A stretch of 59,956 bases of DNA from Candidatus Coproplasma stercoravium (GCA_018713165.1 DVFR01000030.1:1-59956), one strand, 5' to 3'. Positions 42,571 to 52,559 are shown, numbered from the stretch's first letter. Translations and numbers: made by a program. Notes: generated from the letters alone by a model not told the origin.

Positions 42571-45500
42571 ATGGCAACGAATAAAAAGGCAAAACAGCTT
42601 GCCGACGAGATTGAACTCGAAGGCGAACTTCTGAATACCGTCAGCTATGCGACGTACTATTGCCGTATGCCGCTCTTTACGTCGTTCAGGCTTTTCAACC
42701 GCGGCGAAAGCGCCGCCGAAAATCTCACCGTGACGGTGAGCGGTAACACCGACCTCATTCTGCCGCGCGTGGCGGATGTGGCGGAAATTCCGCCCGAGAG
42801 CAGCGTCGAAATTTCCGTCGACAAGATTCTCAACCCCAAATATCTCTCCGAGCTCGAATCACCCGAAGTCTGCACCGTAAACATAACGGTGTCGAGCGGC
42901 AAGAACAAGGTGTGCGACCTCTCCGCAGACGTGGAGTGCCTGCCCATAGACTATTGGGGCGGGCTTTCCGGCAACGTCGAAATGCTTTCGTCGCTCGTCC
43001 GCCCGAGGATTGCCGACTGCCAGAAAATTCTCGCCGAGGCGGGGCTTCAGCTCAAAACGTGGGGCTATTCCTCCGAGTGGAGCGGCTATCCGGGCAACGA
43101 CAGAAACGCAGTCCGCAGCGCGGCTGCGGCCATTTTCTCCGCCCTCCGCCGCCAGAACGTTGAAATGCAGGAGCAGCCACCGCTCGATACCGCTGTAAGT
43201 GCCGGCGCGATTACAAAAGTCATCTCTTCCAAATCGGCTACCCCGCTCGAGATGGCGCTTTTATACGCCTCCTGCCTCGAAGCGGCAAAGCTCAACCCCG
43301 TGCTCGTCCTCGGCAAAAACAAGGTCGCCGTCGGCGTGTGGCTGTACGAAAGCTGTTTCACCGCGACCACGCAGGACGATATGTCGGTGATTGAAAAGTA
43401 TATCCTCGACGGCGTAAACAACCTCGCCGTATTCGACGCGGACGACCTTTTCTCCCACAAAAACGCCAGCTTCACCACGAGCGAATCGCATTTTTCATCC
43501 CGGCTCAAACACGGCGAATACGAAATCTGCGTCGACGTAAAGCGCTGCCGCATAGGCGGGGTTTATCCCATTCCCATAAAGGTTTTAAGCGGCGGCAAAT
43601 ACGAACTTCTGGGCGAAGCCGAATTTTCGTACGACCAGAAGCCCGGCGAGCTGATAGATACCGATAAATACGCGCTCGAAAAGGGCGCATCGAAGGAGAG
43701 GACGTGGCAGCGCCGCCTGCTCGATTTGTCGCTCAAAAACAACCTCCTCAATTTCAGGTACAGGCACGACTGCCTGCACCTCGTCACCGCCGATTTGGGT
43801 TCGTTTTTAAACGACCTCGACGGGGGCGACAAGTTCACGCTCCTTCCGAGCGCGGAGCCTATAAAGGACGCCGTATATTTCGGCATAAGCGCGGGCGTGC
43901 GCGCCCTCAGGGAGCTTATCGACATAGAGATGAGCTCGGGCATCGTGCGCACCTACGAGGGCAGTTCGGCCCTCAACGAAAATTCCTCTTCGCTGATACG
44001 CAAATCGCGCGCGGCGGAGGAGGAAGTGGGAGCAAACACCCTCTGCCTTGCATTCGGCTTTTTAAAGTGGAAGCACGACGACGAAAAGGACTTCAAATAC
44101 GCGCCCATAGCGCTCCAGCCGGTAACGCTCAAAAAGAGCAAACAGCAGGGCGTTATAATGACCAAGGGCGAGGACATCACGGTAAACACCACCCTGCTCG
44201 AATTTTTAAAGCAGGAGTTCGGCATAGATATCCGCGGAATGGAGGACAGCAATCTTTCGGTAAACGAGATGATTGCGCTATTCCGCGCCAAAACCGCCAA
44301 TTTAAAGGGCTGGGAGGTTGTGGACGACGTGTATATCGCGCAGTTTACCTTTGCGCGGTACGCGATGTGGAGCGACGTAAAAAACAACATCTCTAAATAC
44401 AAAAACAACCCGCTCATCGCCAGCCTTCTCTCCAATTCCAACAAACTTCCGGGCAACAAGCTTGCGGGCGTCGACGAAGATTCCGCCGACCCCTGCGACA
44501 TTCTCGTGCCGCTGCCCTGCGACAGCTCCCAGTTCGAAGCCGTCGCCGAATCTGCGAAGGGCACGACGTTCGTTCTGCACGGCCCTCCCGGCACGGGCAA
44601 GAGCCAGACGATAACCAACATGATAGCCAACGCCCTCGACGCGGGCAAGCGCGTGCTGTTCGTCGCCGAAAAGCAGGCGGCGCTCTCCGTCGTTAAAAAA
44701 CGCCTCACCGAAATAGGCCTGGGCGACTTCTGCATGGAGCTTTCGGGCGGCAAGGCGGCAGATAAGTCGGAGATTGTGCGCGGCATAGAGGCTACCCTCG
44801 CCTTAAAGGACGAGACCAACGACGAAAAGTTCAAAGAGGAGGGCGAAGAAATCGTCGAAACGCGCGCGTCGCTCTCCAAACCGTATAACGCGCTGCACAA
44901 AAAACGCAGGCTGGGCGTATCCGTCTACGAAGGCATTTTATATTATCTTCAGAATAAAAACGCGCCCGAGCTCGTGAATATAGAGAGCACCTTCTACGAC
45001 AGTCTCACAAAGGAAAAGCTCGAAGCATGCGAAAAGATGCTTATAAGGGCGCAGATTGCCGCAAAGGAGTGCGGCGGCGTTTACCGTTCGCCTTTTGAAA
45101 ACGTAAATTTAACCGTTTGCGACGACGCGGTCAAAAACGGCGTTCTGTGCGCGGCGGAGGTGGTGCTTGCCGAGCTAAAACACCTCAAAAATTATCTCGG
45201 GCTCTTCCTCGATACCTTCAACCAGAAGATAAGCACGTTCACGGGGCGCAAGCTCGAAAGCTTCATAAAGATTGCATCCACCCTGCGCGACGGAACATTG
45301 AACCAGTTCTTTGCGAGCGACGAAGAGGAGTTCTACAAATTCTACAACGCCAACGTCCTCTACGACAACGTTTCAAAGCTTTGGTTCACGCGCTTCAATT
45401 CCCTGCCCGATATCGATAAATACGCGCCCTCGCTCGAAGCCGAGCTCGACAACTGGGGCGAAAACTACCGTTCTTCGCGCACCGTGCTCGCCGTAATAAA

Positions 45501-48201
45501 GCGGCTGAACAAGTGCGCCAAATCGCGCATACCCGAAAGCGAGGAGCTCGAATGGGTAAAGCGCGCGTACGAGCTGTGGCAGGCGGAGGGCAGAATACTC
45601 AGAAATACCAATCTCTCGCAGAACTTCACGGCGCTCGGCGGCGGCATAAACGATAAAAAGAGGGAACTCTTCTTAAAGCCCCTGTACGAGCTTCATTCGC
45701 TGTGCGCGCAGGTGTTCATGGACTACAACGCCGACGCGTTCAACAGCGTGTGCAACCACATAATGTCGGGCTACGCAAAGCCGCTGATTGCCGGCGTAAT
45801 CTCGGCCGCGCGCGCATTCGTCGCCGCGAAGGATTACTTCGTAAAGGTTACGAACGCCGATAAAACTTTCTTCTCCGACGAGGATATATTCGACTACTAC
45901 ACCTCCAAGTGCGGCGCATTGATAGACAATATCGATATGCTCCCCAGTTGGTGCGAGTATAAAAACATTGCAAAGGAGCTCAACGACAAGGGGCTCACCT
46001 TCATCACCGACGCGATGGAGAGCGGCAGGATAAGCGGGGAGCAGATTCTCTCGTCCTTCCGTAAAAACGTTTACCGCAACTTCGTGCAGACAAACATTCC
46101 CGCCGACGAAGAGCTCTCGCACTTCTCCGCGAGCATGCTCGACGAGAGCGCGGCTAAGTTTGCCATGCTCACCGAGGAGTTTGCGGCGGCGACGAGGGAA
46201 AAGATTCGCCGCGACCTCATTTCCCGCCTGCCCTCGCAGGAGACGGAGGGGCCGCTCGCGCTCGAGCTCATGACTTTCAGGCGCCAGACGAGCGGAAACG
46301 TAAAGCGCATAAACCTGCGCCAGCTCTTCTCTGAAATTCCCCAGCTTTTAAAGGCGGTCGCGCCCTGCATGATGATGAGCCCGTTCACCGTTTCGCAGTA
46401 TCTGCAGCCCGACCCCGATTATTTCGACATGGTAATCTTCGACGAGGCGTCGCAGATGCCCACGTGCGAGGCTGTGCCTTCGCTGGCAAGGGCAAAGAGC
46501 GCGATAATAGTCGGCGACCCCAAACAGCTCTCCCCCACGACGTTCTTCATGGCGCTCGGCCAGGACGAGGAGGAGATGGAGGCGGAGGATTTGGACAGCG
46601 TTCTCGACGACTGCCTCACCCTCGGCATACCGCAGAAGCACCTCAACTGGCACTACCGCAGCAAGCACGAGAGCCTGATTGCATTCTCGAATATAATGTA
46701 CTATTCCTCCAAGCTCTGCACGTTCCCCTCGCCCGACGCGCTCGACAGCAAGGTCAGGCTCGTGTACATTCCCGACGGCGTGTACGACAGGGGCTTTACA
46801 AAGTGCAACAAGCAGGAGGCGGAGGCGCTCGTTTCCGAAGTTATAAGAAGGCTCAAAGACGAAAAGCTCCGCCGCTCGAGCATAGGCATCGTAACTTTCT
46901 CAACGCCCCAGCAGGCGTATATCGAAAGAATGCTCTCCAAGGCGATAATCGAAAAGGGGCTCGAGGAGGCGGCGTACGAGAGGGAGGAACCGCTCTTTGT
47001 AAAGAACCTCGAAAGCGTTCAGGGCGACGAGAGGGACGTCATAATGTTCTCCGTATGCTACGGCCCCGACCGCATGGGCAAAATTTCGCTCAACTTCGGC
47101 CCTCTCAACCAGTACGGCGGCTGGCGCAGGCTCAATGTAGCCGTGTCCCGCGCAAGGGAAGAGATGGTCATCTATTCCTCCCTGCGCTACTCCATGATTG
47201 ACCTTTCGCGCACCAACTCGCGCGGCGTTGCCGGACTCAAAGCCTTCCTCGAATTTGCCGAAAAGGGGCGTACGAGCATCGCCGTAAAGAGCGACGAGAT
47301 GATAATCAACAAGTCGGGCATAGGCAGATACGTCGCCGCCGAACTTTCAAACTACGGCTACGACTGCCGCTGCGACGTCGGCGTATCCGACTTCAAGATA
47401 GACGTCGCCGTTGTCGACCCCAAAAACAAGCACAACTTTATCCTCGCTATACTTTGCGACGGCGAGAGCCGCTTCTCCGTAAAAGACCGCACGGTAATGC
47501 AGGTTCAGACCTTAAAGCGCAACAACTGGAACGTTATAAGGCTGTATTCCATCAACTTCTTCAACAACCCCAAGAGGGAGATAAAAAAGATAAAGGAATA
47601 CCTCGACAAGCTCTGCACAGACGGCAAAACGGTGTCGAGCGGCTATAAAAAGCCCTACCGTGCGGCGAAGCTCGAAGAGCGCACGGCAGACGCGCAGTAT
47701 ATTCTCTCAGGCGAGCACGACGCGGAGATTATAAAAGCGATAAAGGCCGTGGTCGCTGCGGAGGAACCTGTTTCGGCGCAGTTTATAATAAAGCGCGTGC
47801 TCTCCTCGTACGGCATATTCAAGCACGGCGTAAAGCTCGACGCAAAGCTGAACTCTCTCATAGAGGGCTGCGCATATCCCTATACCGAAATTCTCGGCGT
47901 AAAATACTACTACCGTTCCGATAAGTACTCGGCGTTCGACCGTTACCGCGTGGAGGAGGGCACTCAGCTGCGCACCTCCGAAGCAGATTACAGCCCGTAC
48001 GATATCATCTCCCTCGTAAAGAGCATACTCTTCAACAAGGTGAGCATGTATTCCGACGAGCTCGTGGTCGCAGTCCAGCGCGAATTCAGGGTGCCCAGGC
48101 TTTCGGATAAGTTTGCCGCATATATAAACTCGTGTATAGACTACGGCGCCTCCAAGGGCATCTTCGTCCGTTCTATATCCGATAAAATTTCTTTGACTTA
48201 A
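42571..48201 (+). CDS. DUF4011 superfamily 1 helicase-nuclease, candidate defence protein
   Basis: 1876 residues. N-terminal beta-rich region with CARDB-like strands (about 1-370), the DUF4011 start WQRRLLDLSLKNNLLNFRYRHD (about 378), Walker A LHGPPGTGKSQTITNMI (about 668), the UPF1-like insertion, Walker B VIFDEASQMPTCEA (about 1289), GDPKQLSPTTFF (about 1314), HYRSKHESLIAFSN, SVQGDERDVI and NVAVSRAREEM (about 1524). It ends in a PD-(D/E)XK/Vsr-type nuclease region (VAAELSNYGYDCRCDVGVSDFKIDVAVVDP...ILCDGE, about 1587-1632) and a C-terminal DUF3320-like domain. Such helicase-nuclease fusions occur in defence islands; its antiviral role here is inferred. Single gene with its own promoter. Confidence 0.88.
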   Translation: MATNKKAKQLADEIELEGELLNTVSYATYYCRMPLFTSFRLFNRGESAAENLTVTVSGNTDLILPRVADVAEIPPESSVEISVDKILNPKYLSELESPEVCTVNITVSSGKNKVCDLSADVECLPIDYWGGLSGNVEMLSSLVRPRIADCQKILAEAGLQLKTWGYSSEWSGYPGNDRNAVRSAAAAIFSALRRQNVEMQEQPPLDTAVSAGAITKVISSKSATPLEMALLYASCLEAAKLNPVLVLGKNKVAVGVWLYESCFTATTQDDMSVIEKYILDGVNNLAVFDADDLFSHKNASFTTSESHFSSRLKHGEYEICVDVKRCRIGGVYPIPIKVLSGGKYELLGEAEFSYDQKPGELIDTDKYALEKGASKERTWQRRLLDLSLKNNLLNFRYRHDCLHLVTADLGSFLNDLDGGDKFTLLPSAEPIKDAVYFGISAGVRALRELIDIEMSSGIVRTYEGSSALNENSSSLIRKSRAAEEEVGANTLCLAFGFLKWKHDDEKDFKYAPIALQPVTLKKSKQQGVIMTKGEDITVNTTLLEFLKQEFGIDIRGMEDSNLSVNEMIALFRAKTANLKGWEVVDDVYIAQFTFARYAMWSDVKNNISKYKNNPLIASLLSNSNKLPGNKLAGVDEDSADPCDILVPLPCDSSQFEAVAESAKGTTFVLHGPPGTGKSQTITNMIANALDAGKRVLFVAEKQAALSVVKKRLTEIGLGDFCMELSGGKAADKSEIVRGIEATLALKDETNDEKFKEEGEEIVETRASLSKPYNALHKKRRLGVSVYEGILYYLQNKNAPELVNIESTFYDSLTKEKLEACEKMLIRAQIAAKECGGVYRSPFENVNLTVCDDAVKNGVLCAAEVVLAELKHLKNYLGLFLDTFNQKISTFTGRKLESFIKIASTLRDGTLNQFFASDEEEFYKFYNANVLYDNVSKLWFTRFNSLPDIDKYAPSLEAELDNWGENYRSSRTVLAVIKRLNKCAKSRIPESEELEWVKRAYELWQAEGRILRNTNLSQNFTALGGGINDKKRELFLKPLYELHSLCAQVFMDYNADAFNSVCNHIMSGYAKPLIAGVISAARAFVAAKDYFVKVTNADKTFFSDEDIFDYYTSKCGALIDNIDMLPSWCEYKNIAKELNDKGLTFITDAMESGRISGEQILSSFRKNVYRNFVQTNIPADEELSHFSASMLDESAAKFAMLTEEFAAATREKIRRDLISRLPSQETEGPLALELMTFRRQTSGNVKRINLRQLFSEIPQLLKAVAPCMMMSPFTVSQYLQPDPDYFDMVIFDEASQMPTCEAVPSLARAKSAIIVGDPKQLSPTTFFMALGQDEEEMEAEDLDSVLDDCLTLGIPQKHLNWHYRSKHESLIAFSNIMYYSSKLCTFPSPDALDSKVRLVYIPDGVYDRGFTKCNKQEAEALVSEVIRRLKDEKLRRSSIGIVTFSTPQQAYIERMLSKAIIEKGLEEAAYEREEPLFVKNLESVQGDERDVIMFSVCYGPDRMGKISLNFGPLNQYGGWRRLNVAVSRAREEMVIYSSLRYSMIDLSRTNSRGVAGLKAFLEFAEKGRTSIAVKSDEMIINKSGIGRYVAAELSNYGYDCRCDVGVSDFKIDVAVVDPKNKHNFILAILCDGESRFSVKDRTVMQVQTLKRNNWNVIRLYSINFFNNPKREIKKIKEYLDKLCTDGKTVSSGYKKPYRAAKLEERTADAQYILSGEHDAEIIKAIKAVVAAEEPVSAQFIIKRVLSSYGIFKHGVKLDAKLNSLIEGCAYPYTEILGVKYYYRSDKYSAFDRYRVEEGTQLRTSEADYSPYDIISLVKSILFNKVSMYSDELVVAVQREFRVPRLSDKFAAYINSCIDYGASKGIFVRSISDKISLT

Positions 48202-48214
48202 TATTTTTTCACGG

Positions 48215-48250
48215 GCGGCGGGGTGCTGAAAGTTATCGGCACCCCGCCGC
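48215..48250 (+). terminator. Strong hairpin after the large helicase gene
   Basis: GCGGCGGGGTGC/GCACCCCGCCGC, 12 bp, followed by GC-rich sequence instead of a T-tract. Confidence 0.5.
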
Positions 48251-48293
48251 GGAACCGGGGCGCTTTAAAGCGTCTCGGTTCTTCGCGGTATTT

Positions 48294-50429
48294 ATGCCGT
48301 TCCCGCCGTATTTTTTACCGATGAAAAAGATTGTCAATTTCAGATGCGCCGTCGCGTTTGCCTGCGCGGTCGGCATCGGCGCCGGGCTTTCGTACCTCTC
48401 TGCGTATTACAGTTTTCCTTACTGGTGGCTCATCGCGCTCGTGCCGCTCACGGCAATATCGCTTATAATTTCAATACTCCGCGGAAGCAAAAAGGGCATA
48501 ATCGTAACGGTTATATGCGCCCTCTTGTTTTTGTACGGCGCGGGCGGCGTTTATTTTAAACTTGCGGCCTTTTCGTCGTCGGAGCTTTCCGACGGCGCGG
48601 CGTACGGACTTTCGGGCATCGTGTGGGAAAAAGGATACAGCCAAAGCGGCGAATACATAAAGATAGGAAATATAATCGCGGACGGCAGCTCTGTCGAAGG
48701 GAACATGATTGTCTATCTCGACGAAGTTTACGGCGAGTTCTGCGACGTCGGCTATACCGTCACCTTTTACGGCACAGTGTATCTGAGCAAGCCTTTCGCT
48801 TACGGCGGCCAGAGCGCCTCGCGCATACTCGAAGATATCCGCTGTTCGGCCTATCCGATAGACTTGCTCTCTTCCGAATACGGCTTTTCGCTGTTCGGCT
48901 CTATAAATTCTGCCGTGAGGGAACTTTTCTTTGAAAATCTGAGCGGCGACACGGCGGCGATAGCCTACGGAATGTTTACGGGCAACACCGAATACGTGGA
49001 AACTTCCACTATGGACAGTTTCCGTTACGGCGGCATCGCGCACGTGTTTGCGGTATCGGGTCTGCATATTGCGCTGGTATACGGCTTCGTTGCTTATATT
49101 TTCGGCAAAACGCGCCTTCCCAAGGCGGCTTCGGCGGCGGTAAGCGTCGCGCTCGTCTTTTTCTATACGGGCATATGCGGCTTTACGCTCTCTGCGGTGC
49201 GCGCCTCGGTAATGTGCGCCGTCTCCGCGCTCGTTCGGCTCTGCCGCGGGAAGTACGACGGGCTCTCGTCGGTGGCTCTGTCGTTCGTGCTCATAACTCT
49301 CGTAAACCCGCTCAACGTAATTTCGGTCGGATTTCAGCTCTCCGTCGCGGCGGTGGCGGGAATTGCGGTGTTCGGCGGAGGGATATCCCGCGCGCTTGCG
49401 CGCATAAAAATTCCCCGCAAAATCGCCTCGTCCGTTTCGGTATCTCTCTCGGCGCAGATAGCAACTTTTCCCATTCTGCTCTCAACTTTCGGCTACGTCA
49501 GCTGGGCGTCGCTCGGGCTCAATATAATCTTCGTGCCCGTGCTTTCGGCAATCTTCACGCTGATGTTCCCGTGTACGCTGCTTGCGCTCATGATTGCGCC
49601 GCTTTCGCAGTTTCTGCTTTTAATTTCCTCCGTTCCGCTCGATTTGACTACTGCCGCGCTCGTCTCCATTCACGCGGAAGAGGCGCTTATAAGCGGGTTC
49701 GATTTCGGCGCGTTCGCGCCGCTGTATTTTATCGCCGTGTTCGCCCTCTCGGACATGGTCAACGCAAAATTCCGCTGGCGCGCGTTGTTTGCAGTCGCGC
49801 TCGCGCTCATAATTGCGGCGGGAGTGGTTCTCAAAAATTACGTGCCTGCGGGCGGCGTAAAAATTATCGCCTCCGCCTACTACGGCGAAAGCTATGCCGT
49901 GCTCATAAAAACGGAGGAGGGCAACGTGCTCGTTGTCTCCGAAACGCCTTCCTCATACGATATCGGCGACCTTCTTTCGGAGAACGCCGCCGAAGAACTC
50001 TCCGCCGTGATTGTCCTCGGCGGGGAGGATAGCGTGTTTGCCTATACCTCGCTCGGGGTTTCGTGCGATGAACTATACGCAAACTACACCAACATAAACA
50101 TTCAGCCCTACCGCGGCGTAACCGTGCACTACGAGCGCGCTTTTTCGGTTTGCGGCATAAACTTTGAATACGTCGGCGGATACGACCTTGTTGCAGATAT
50201 CGGCGGCGCGAGTCTGGGAATAAGCTGCGGCGATACGGTAAACATATCCTCGTGCGACCTTTTGATTGCCCCGCGGGACGGGCACGGCTGCGACTGCAAA
50301 GAGGCGGTGTACTTCGATATGGTAGAGTTTGCCGCAAACGTATATGACTGCGGCGACTTGCAATTTATCGCAAAAGATGGTACAATTTCTCCGTCGGGCG
50401 CCTTTATAAAGAGAGGCGCCGGGCTGTAA
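48294..50429 (+). CDS. comEC: ComEC/Rec2 family DNA-uptake channel
   Basis: 711 residues (an ATG at 48321 is an alternative start; neither has a ribosome binding site). N-terminal membrane helices and DUF4131-like OB domain, then the competence channel with GGIAHVFAVSGLHIALVYG, GFTLSAVRASVMCAV, FQLSVAAVAGIAVFG and ten or so hydrophobic segments. The C-terminal region (about 520-711) sits where the metallo-beta-lactamase domain belongs, but the metal-binding HxDxDH motif and the LDVGQGD box are missing, so it looks degenerate. Neighbour holA follows, as in many Bacillota. With the pilus operon it would import single-stranded DNA. Confidence 0.88.
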   Translation: MPFPPYFLPMKKIVNFRCAVAFACAVGIGAGLSYLSAYYSFPYWWLIALVPLTAISLIISILRGSKKGIIVTVICALLFLYGAGGVYFKLAAFSSSELSDGAAYGLSGIVWEKGYSQSGEYIKIGNIIADGSSVEGNMIVYLDEVYGEFCDVGYTVTFYGTVYLSKPFAYGGQSASRILEDIRCSAYPIDLLSSEYGFSLFGSINSAVRELFFENLSGDTAAIAYGMFTGNTEYVETSTMDSFRYGGIAHVFAVSGLHIALVYGFVAYIFGKTRLPKAASAAVSVALVFFYTGICGFTLSAVRASVMCAVSALVRLCRGKYDGLSSVALSFVLITLVNPLNVISVGFQLSVAAVAGIAVFGGGISRALARIKIPRKIASSVSVSLSAQIATFPILLSTFGYVSWASLGLNIIFVPVLSAIFTLMFPCTLLALMIAPLSQFLLLISSVPLDLTTAALVSIHAEEALISGFDFGAFAPLYFIAVFALSDMVNAKFRWRALFAVALALIIAAGVVLKNYVPAGGVKIIASAYYGESYAVLIKTEEGNVLVVSETPSSYDIGDLLSENAAEELSAVIVLGGEDSVFAYTSLGVSCDELYANYTNINIQPYRGVTVHYERAFSVCGINFEYVGGYDLVADIGGASLGISCGDTVNISSCDLLIAPRDGHGCDCKEAVYFDMVEFAANVYDCGDLQFIAKDGTISPSGAFIKRGAGL

Positions 50430-50522
50430 ACGGCATTGTCCTCATAAATTTTTGTTGCAATAAAATTGCGTTAGTTGCGGCATAGTACGGGGTCAATTTA
50501 TATTTATTTACGGTGAAATAAC

Positions 50523-51506
50523 ATGAAGTTTACCGAACTTAAAAAATTTTTATCCGAAGGCGGCAGCGGCGCTTTTTTGCTTGCGGGGGAAGACGCGTAC
50601 TTTCTGTCAAACGCCGAAGCAATCATAAAAAAGGCGTTTTTGCAGATGCCCGAACTCAACTTTGCCTCCTTCGACGGCGAAAATTTAAAGGGGCAGAATA
50701 TACAAAAGCTCACCGACGCGCTCTCGGCGTTTCCCTTCATGGCCGAAAAGCGCGTGGTAAAAGTTTCGGAATTCTATCCCTCCGAGAGCGATTACGAGCG
50801 CTATTTAAAGCCCTTCTTTGCAAAGTTTCCCGAAACCGCGGTGCTTATCATAGTCAACACGCAGGCGAAGAAGGGCGCCGCAGATTTAAAGCGCAAGGCG
50901 GGCATAAACTACGTCGACTGCGGCAAGGCTGACGAAGAGGAGGTCACCCGCTGGATATACCTCACTTTAAAGCGCGCAGGCATATCCGCCGACGTGGGCG
51001 TGTGCATGAATATCGCAAGATATTGCCTGTGCAATATGTCGCGCGTGTCGATTGAAACGCAGAAGATAATAATATATAAAGAGGGCAAGGGCACGCTCAC
51101 GGAGAGCGAGGCTGAGGAGCTCGTCTACAAGGACGCCGACTACCGCATATACGAGATGACGGGCGCCGTCGCGGCGAAAAACTATTCCCGTTTTTACGAG
51201 ATTGCCGACGAACTCACGGGCAAGGGCATGGACGGAATGGCCGTTTTAAACAGCCTTTTTTCATATCTGCGCAACCTCGTCACGGCGGCTTCGTCCGATA
51301 AGTCGGATTCCGAGCTTGCCAGAATTCTCGGCATGAAGGAATACGGCGTAAAGCGCAGCCGCGAGCAGGCGCGCTATCTCGGCGTCGCCCGCGCCGAAAA
51401 GCTTTGCTCACTCATATACGGCGCCATTTCGGGCGTAAAATGCGGCTCTCTCACGCAGGACAGCGCATTTAAGCTCGTATGTTCGCAAATATTTTTTACG
51501 GTTTAG
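50523..51506 (+). CDS. holA: DNA polymerase III subunit delta
   Basis: 327 residues, normal HolA length. FLLAGEDAYFLSNAEAIIKKAF at the start, FPFMAEKRVVKVSEF (beta-clamp interaction zone), VLIIVNTQAKKG, the AAA-like lid and the C-terminal collar helices (VLNSLFSYLRNLVTAASS, YGVKRSREQARYLG). It opens the sliding clamp in the clamp loader. Directly after comEC. Confidence 0.92.
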   Translation: MKFTELKKFLSEGGSGAFLLAGEDAYFLSNAEAIIKKAFLQMPELNFASFDGENLKGQNIQKLTDALSAFPFMAEKRVVKVSEFYPSESDYERYLKPFFAKFPETAVLIIVNTQAKKGAADLKRKAGINYVDCGKADEEEVTRWIYLTLKRAGISADVGVCMNIARYCLCNMSRVSIETQKIIIYKEGKGTLTESEAEELVYKDADYRIYEMTGAVAAKNYSRFYEIADELTGKGMDGMAVLNSLFSYLRNLVTAASSDKSDSELARILGMKEYGVKRSREQARYLGVARAEKLCSLIYGAISGVKCGSLTQDSAFKLVCSQIFFTV

Positions 51507-51507
51507 A

Positions 51508-51535
51508 AAATAAAGCGCGGAAACGCTTTATTTTT
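51508..51535 (+). terminator. Terminator of holA
   Basis: AAATAAAGCG-CGGAAA-CGCTTTATTTTT. Confidence 0.85.
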
Positions 51536-51620
51536 CGCCGTTTTGCCTTTATAATGTATTGTATACAGCTTTTTATAAATAAGCTTCGCGCGCAGTAAAG
51601 CGCGTACGGAGGTATGCCGA

Positions 51621-52442
51621 GTGAACTGGCAGGATTTCGTAAACAAAATAAGTACTTTTTTCAACGAATTCGGGTCAAACGCCGTTTCGTACGTAATGGA
51701 GTTTTTGTTCTTTGCCGTGCTCTTTTACTATGTGTTCAAAGTTCTGCAAACCAACAAAAACTATAAGTTCATAGTAATTTTTGTCGTCGCCGTGGCATGG
51801 TGCGGTCTGTCGTTCGCATTCTCCAAGAACATAGAATCGCAGTTCCTGCTTATAGTAATAGTAATGCTCGCCATTCTGATATTCACCATGTACAATACCG
51901 AGATAAAGCGCGTGCTTCTGGACAACATGGTAAAGGGCAAAAACGACCGCCCCAAGGTGAGCGCAAGCGGCGTCGACGTGATAATCGACGAAATGATTCG
52001 CGCGTTGCAGAACATGTCGAAGAACATGGTTGGCGCGCTCATAGTGCTTTCAAACGAAAATCTGCCCGAGGGGATAGTGGAGAGCGGCACGATAGTAAAC
52101 GCAGAAATTTCTTCGCAGATGATAGAGGCGGTGTTCTATCCCAAAGCTCCCCTGCACGACGGCGCAATGATTGTTGAGGGCAGCAAGATATATGCGGCGG
52201 GTTGCTTTCTGCCGCTCGCCCAAAGCGAAAATCTGCCCAAGGAGATGGGCAGCCGCCACCGCGCGGCGCTCGGCGTCACCTCGGTTGCGAGCGTTACGGC
52301 GCTCGTCGTATCCGAAGAGACGGGCATTATCTCCATTGTAAAGAACGGCGCGGTAAAGAAAAGGTATGCCGACGCCGCCGACCTCAAAAACGCGCTCAGC
52401 GACTACTACTGGTCCGACCTTACTGCGGAGGCGAAAGAATGA
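51621..52442 (+). CDS. cdaA: Diadenylate cyclase CdaA
   Basis: 273 residues. Two or three N-terminal membrane helices (about 23-45, 48-66, 73-90), then the DAC domain with the catalytic DGAMIV (Asp near 180) and GSRHRAALG (about 210) motifs intact, so c-di-AMP synthesis is expected. GTG start with GGAGG 8 nt upstream. The stop overlaps the ATG of a 36-codon gene placed where cdaR normally lies. Confidence 0.96.
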   Translation: MNWQDFVNKISTFFNEFGSNAVSYVMEFLFFAVLFYYVFKVLQTNKNYKFIVIFVVAVAWCGLSFAFSKNIESQFLLIVIVMLAILIFTMYNTEIKRVLLDNMVKGKNDRPKVSASGVDVIIDEMIRALQNMSKNMVGALIVLSNENLPEGIVESGTIVNAEISSQMIEAVFYPKAPLHDGAMIVEGSKIYAAGCFLPLAQSENLPKEMGSRHRAALGVTSVASVTALVVSEETGIISIVKNGAVKKRYADAADLKNALSDYYWSDLTAEAKE

Positions 52443-52549
52443 AAAAGATAGGCGAATTTTTCAAAGGTCTCTTCACAAAATATATCCCCATAAAGATACT
52501 CGCCATAGTGCTCGCAATGCTCACGGTGTTGCTCATAAATCTCAATTAA
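52439..52549 (+). CDS. 36-residue membrane peptide, CdaR/YbbR anchor remnant
   Basis: MKKIGEFFKGLFTKYIPIK then ILAIVLAMLTVLLINLN and stop. The ATG overlaps the cdaA stop (ATGA). A basic helix followed by one membrane helix ending in N is what starts CdaR (YbbR), the regulator encoded after cdaA in most Bacillota; the extracytoplasmic YbbR repeats are missing entirely. Either a cdaR gene cut down to its anchor, or a small membrane subunit. Too short to be certain, but position, coupling and hydrophobicity support translation. Confidence 0.6.
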   Translation: MKKIGEFFKGLFTKYIPIKILAIVLAMLTVLLINLN

Positions 52550-52559
52550 GCGGTGCCGT

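Noticed and set aside
43953-44900. A 315-codon frame opposite the large helicase gene
   Set aside because: Antisense shadow with Ser/Pro-rich composition, covering the Walker A region of the true gene.
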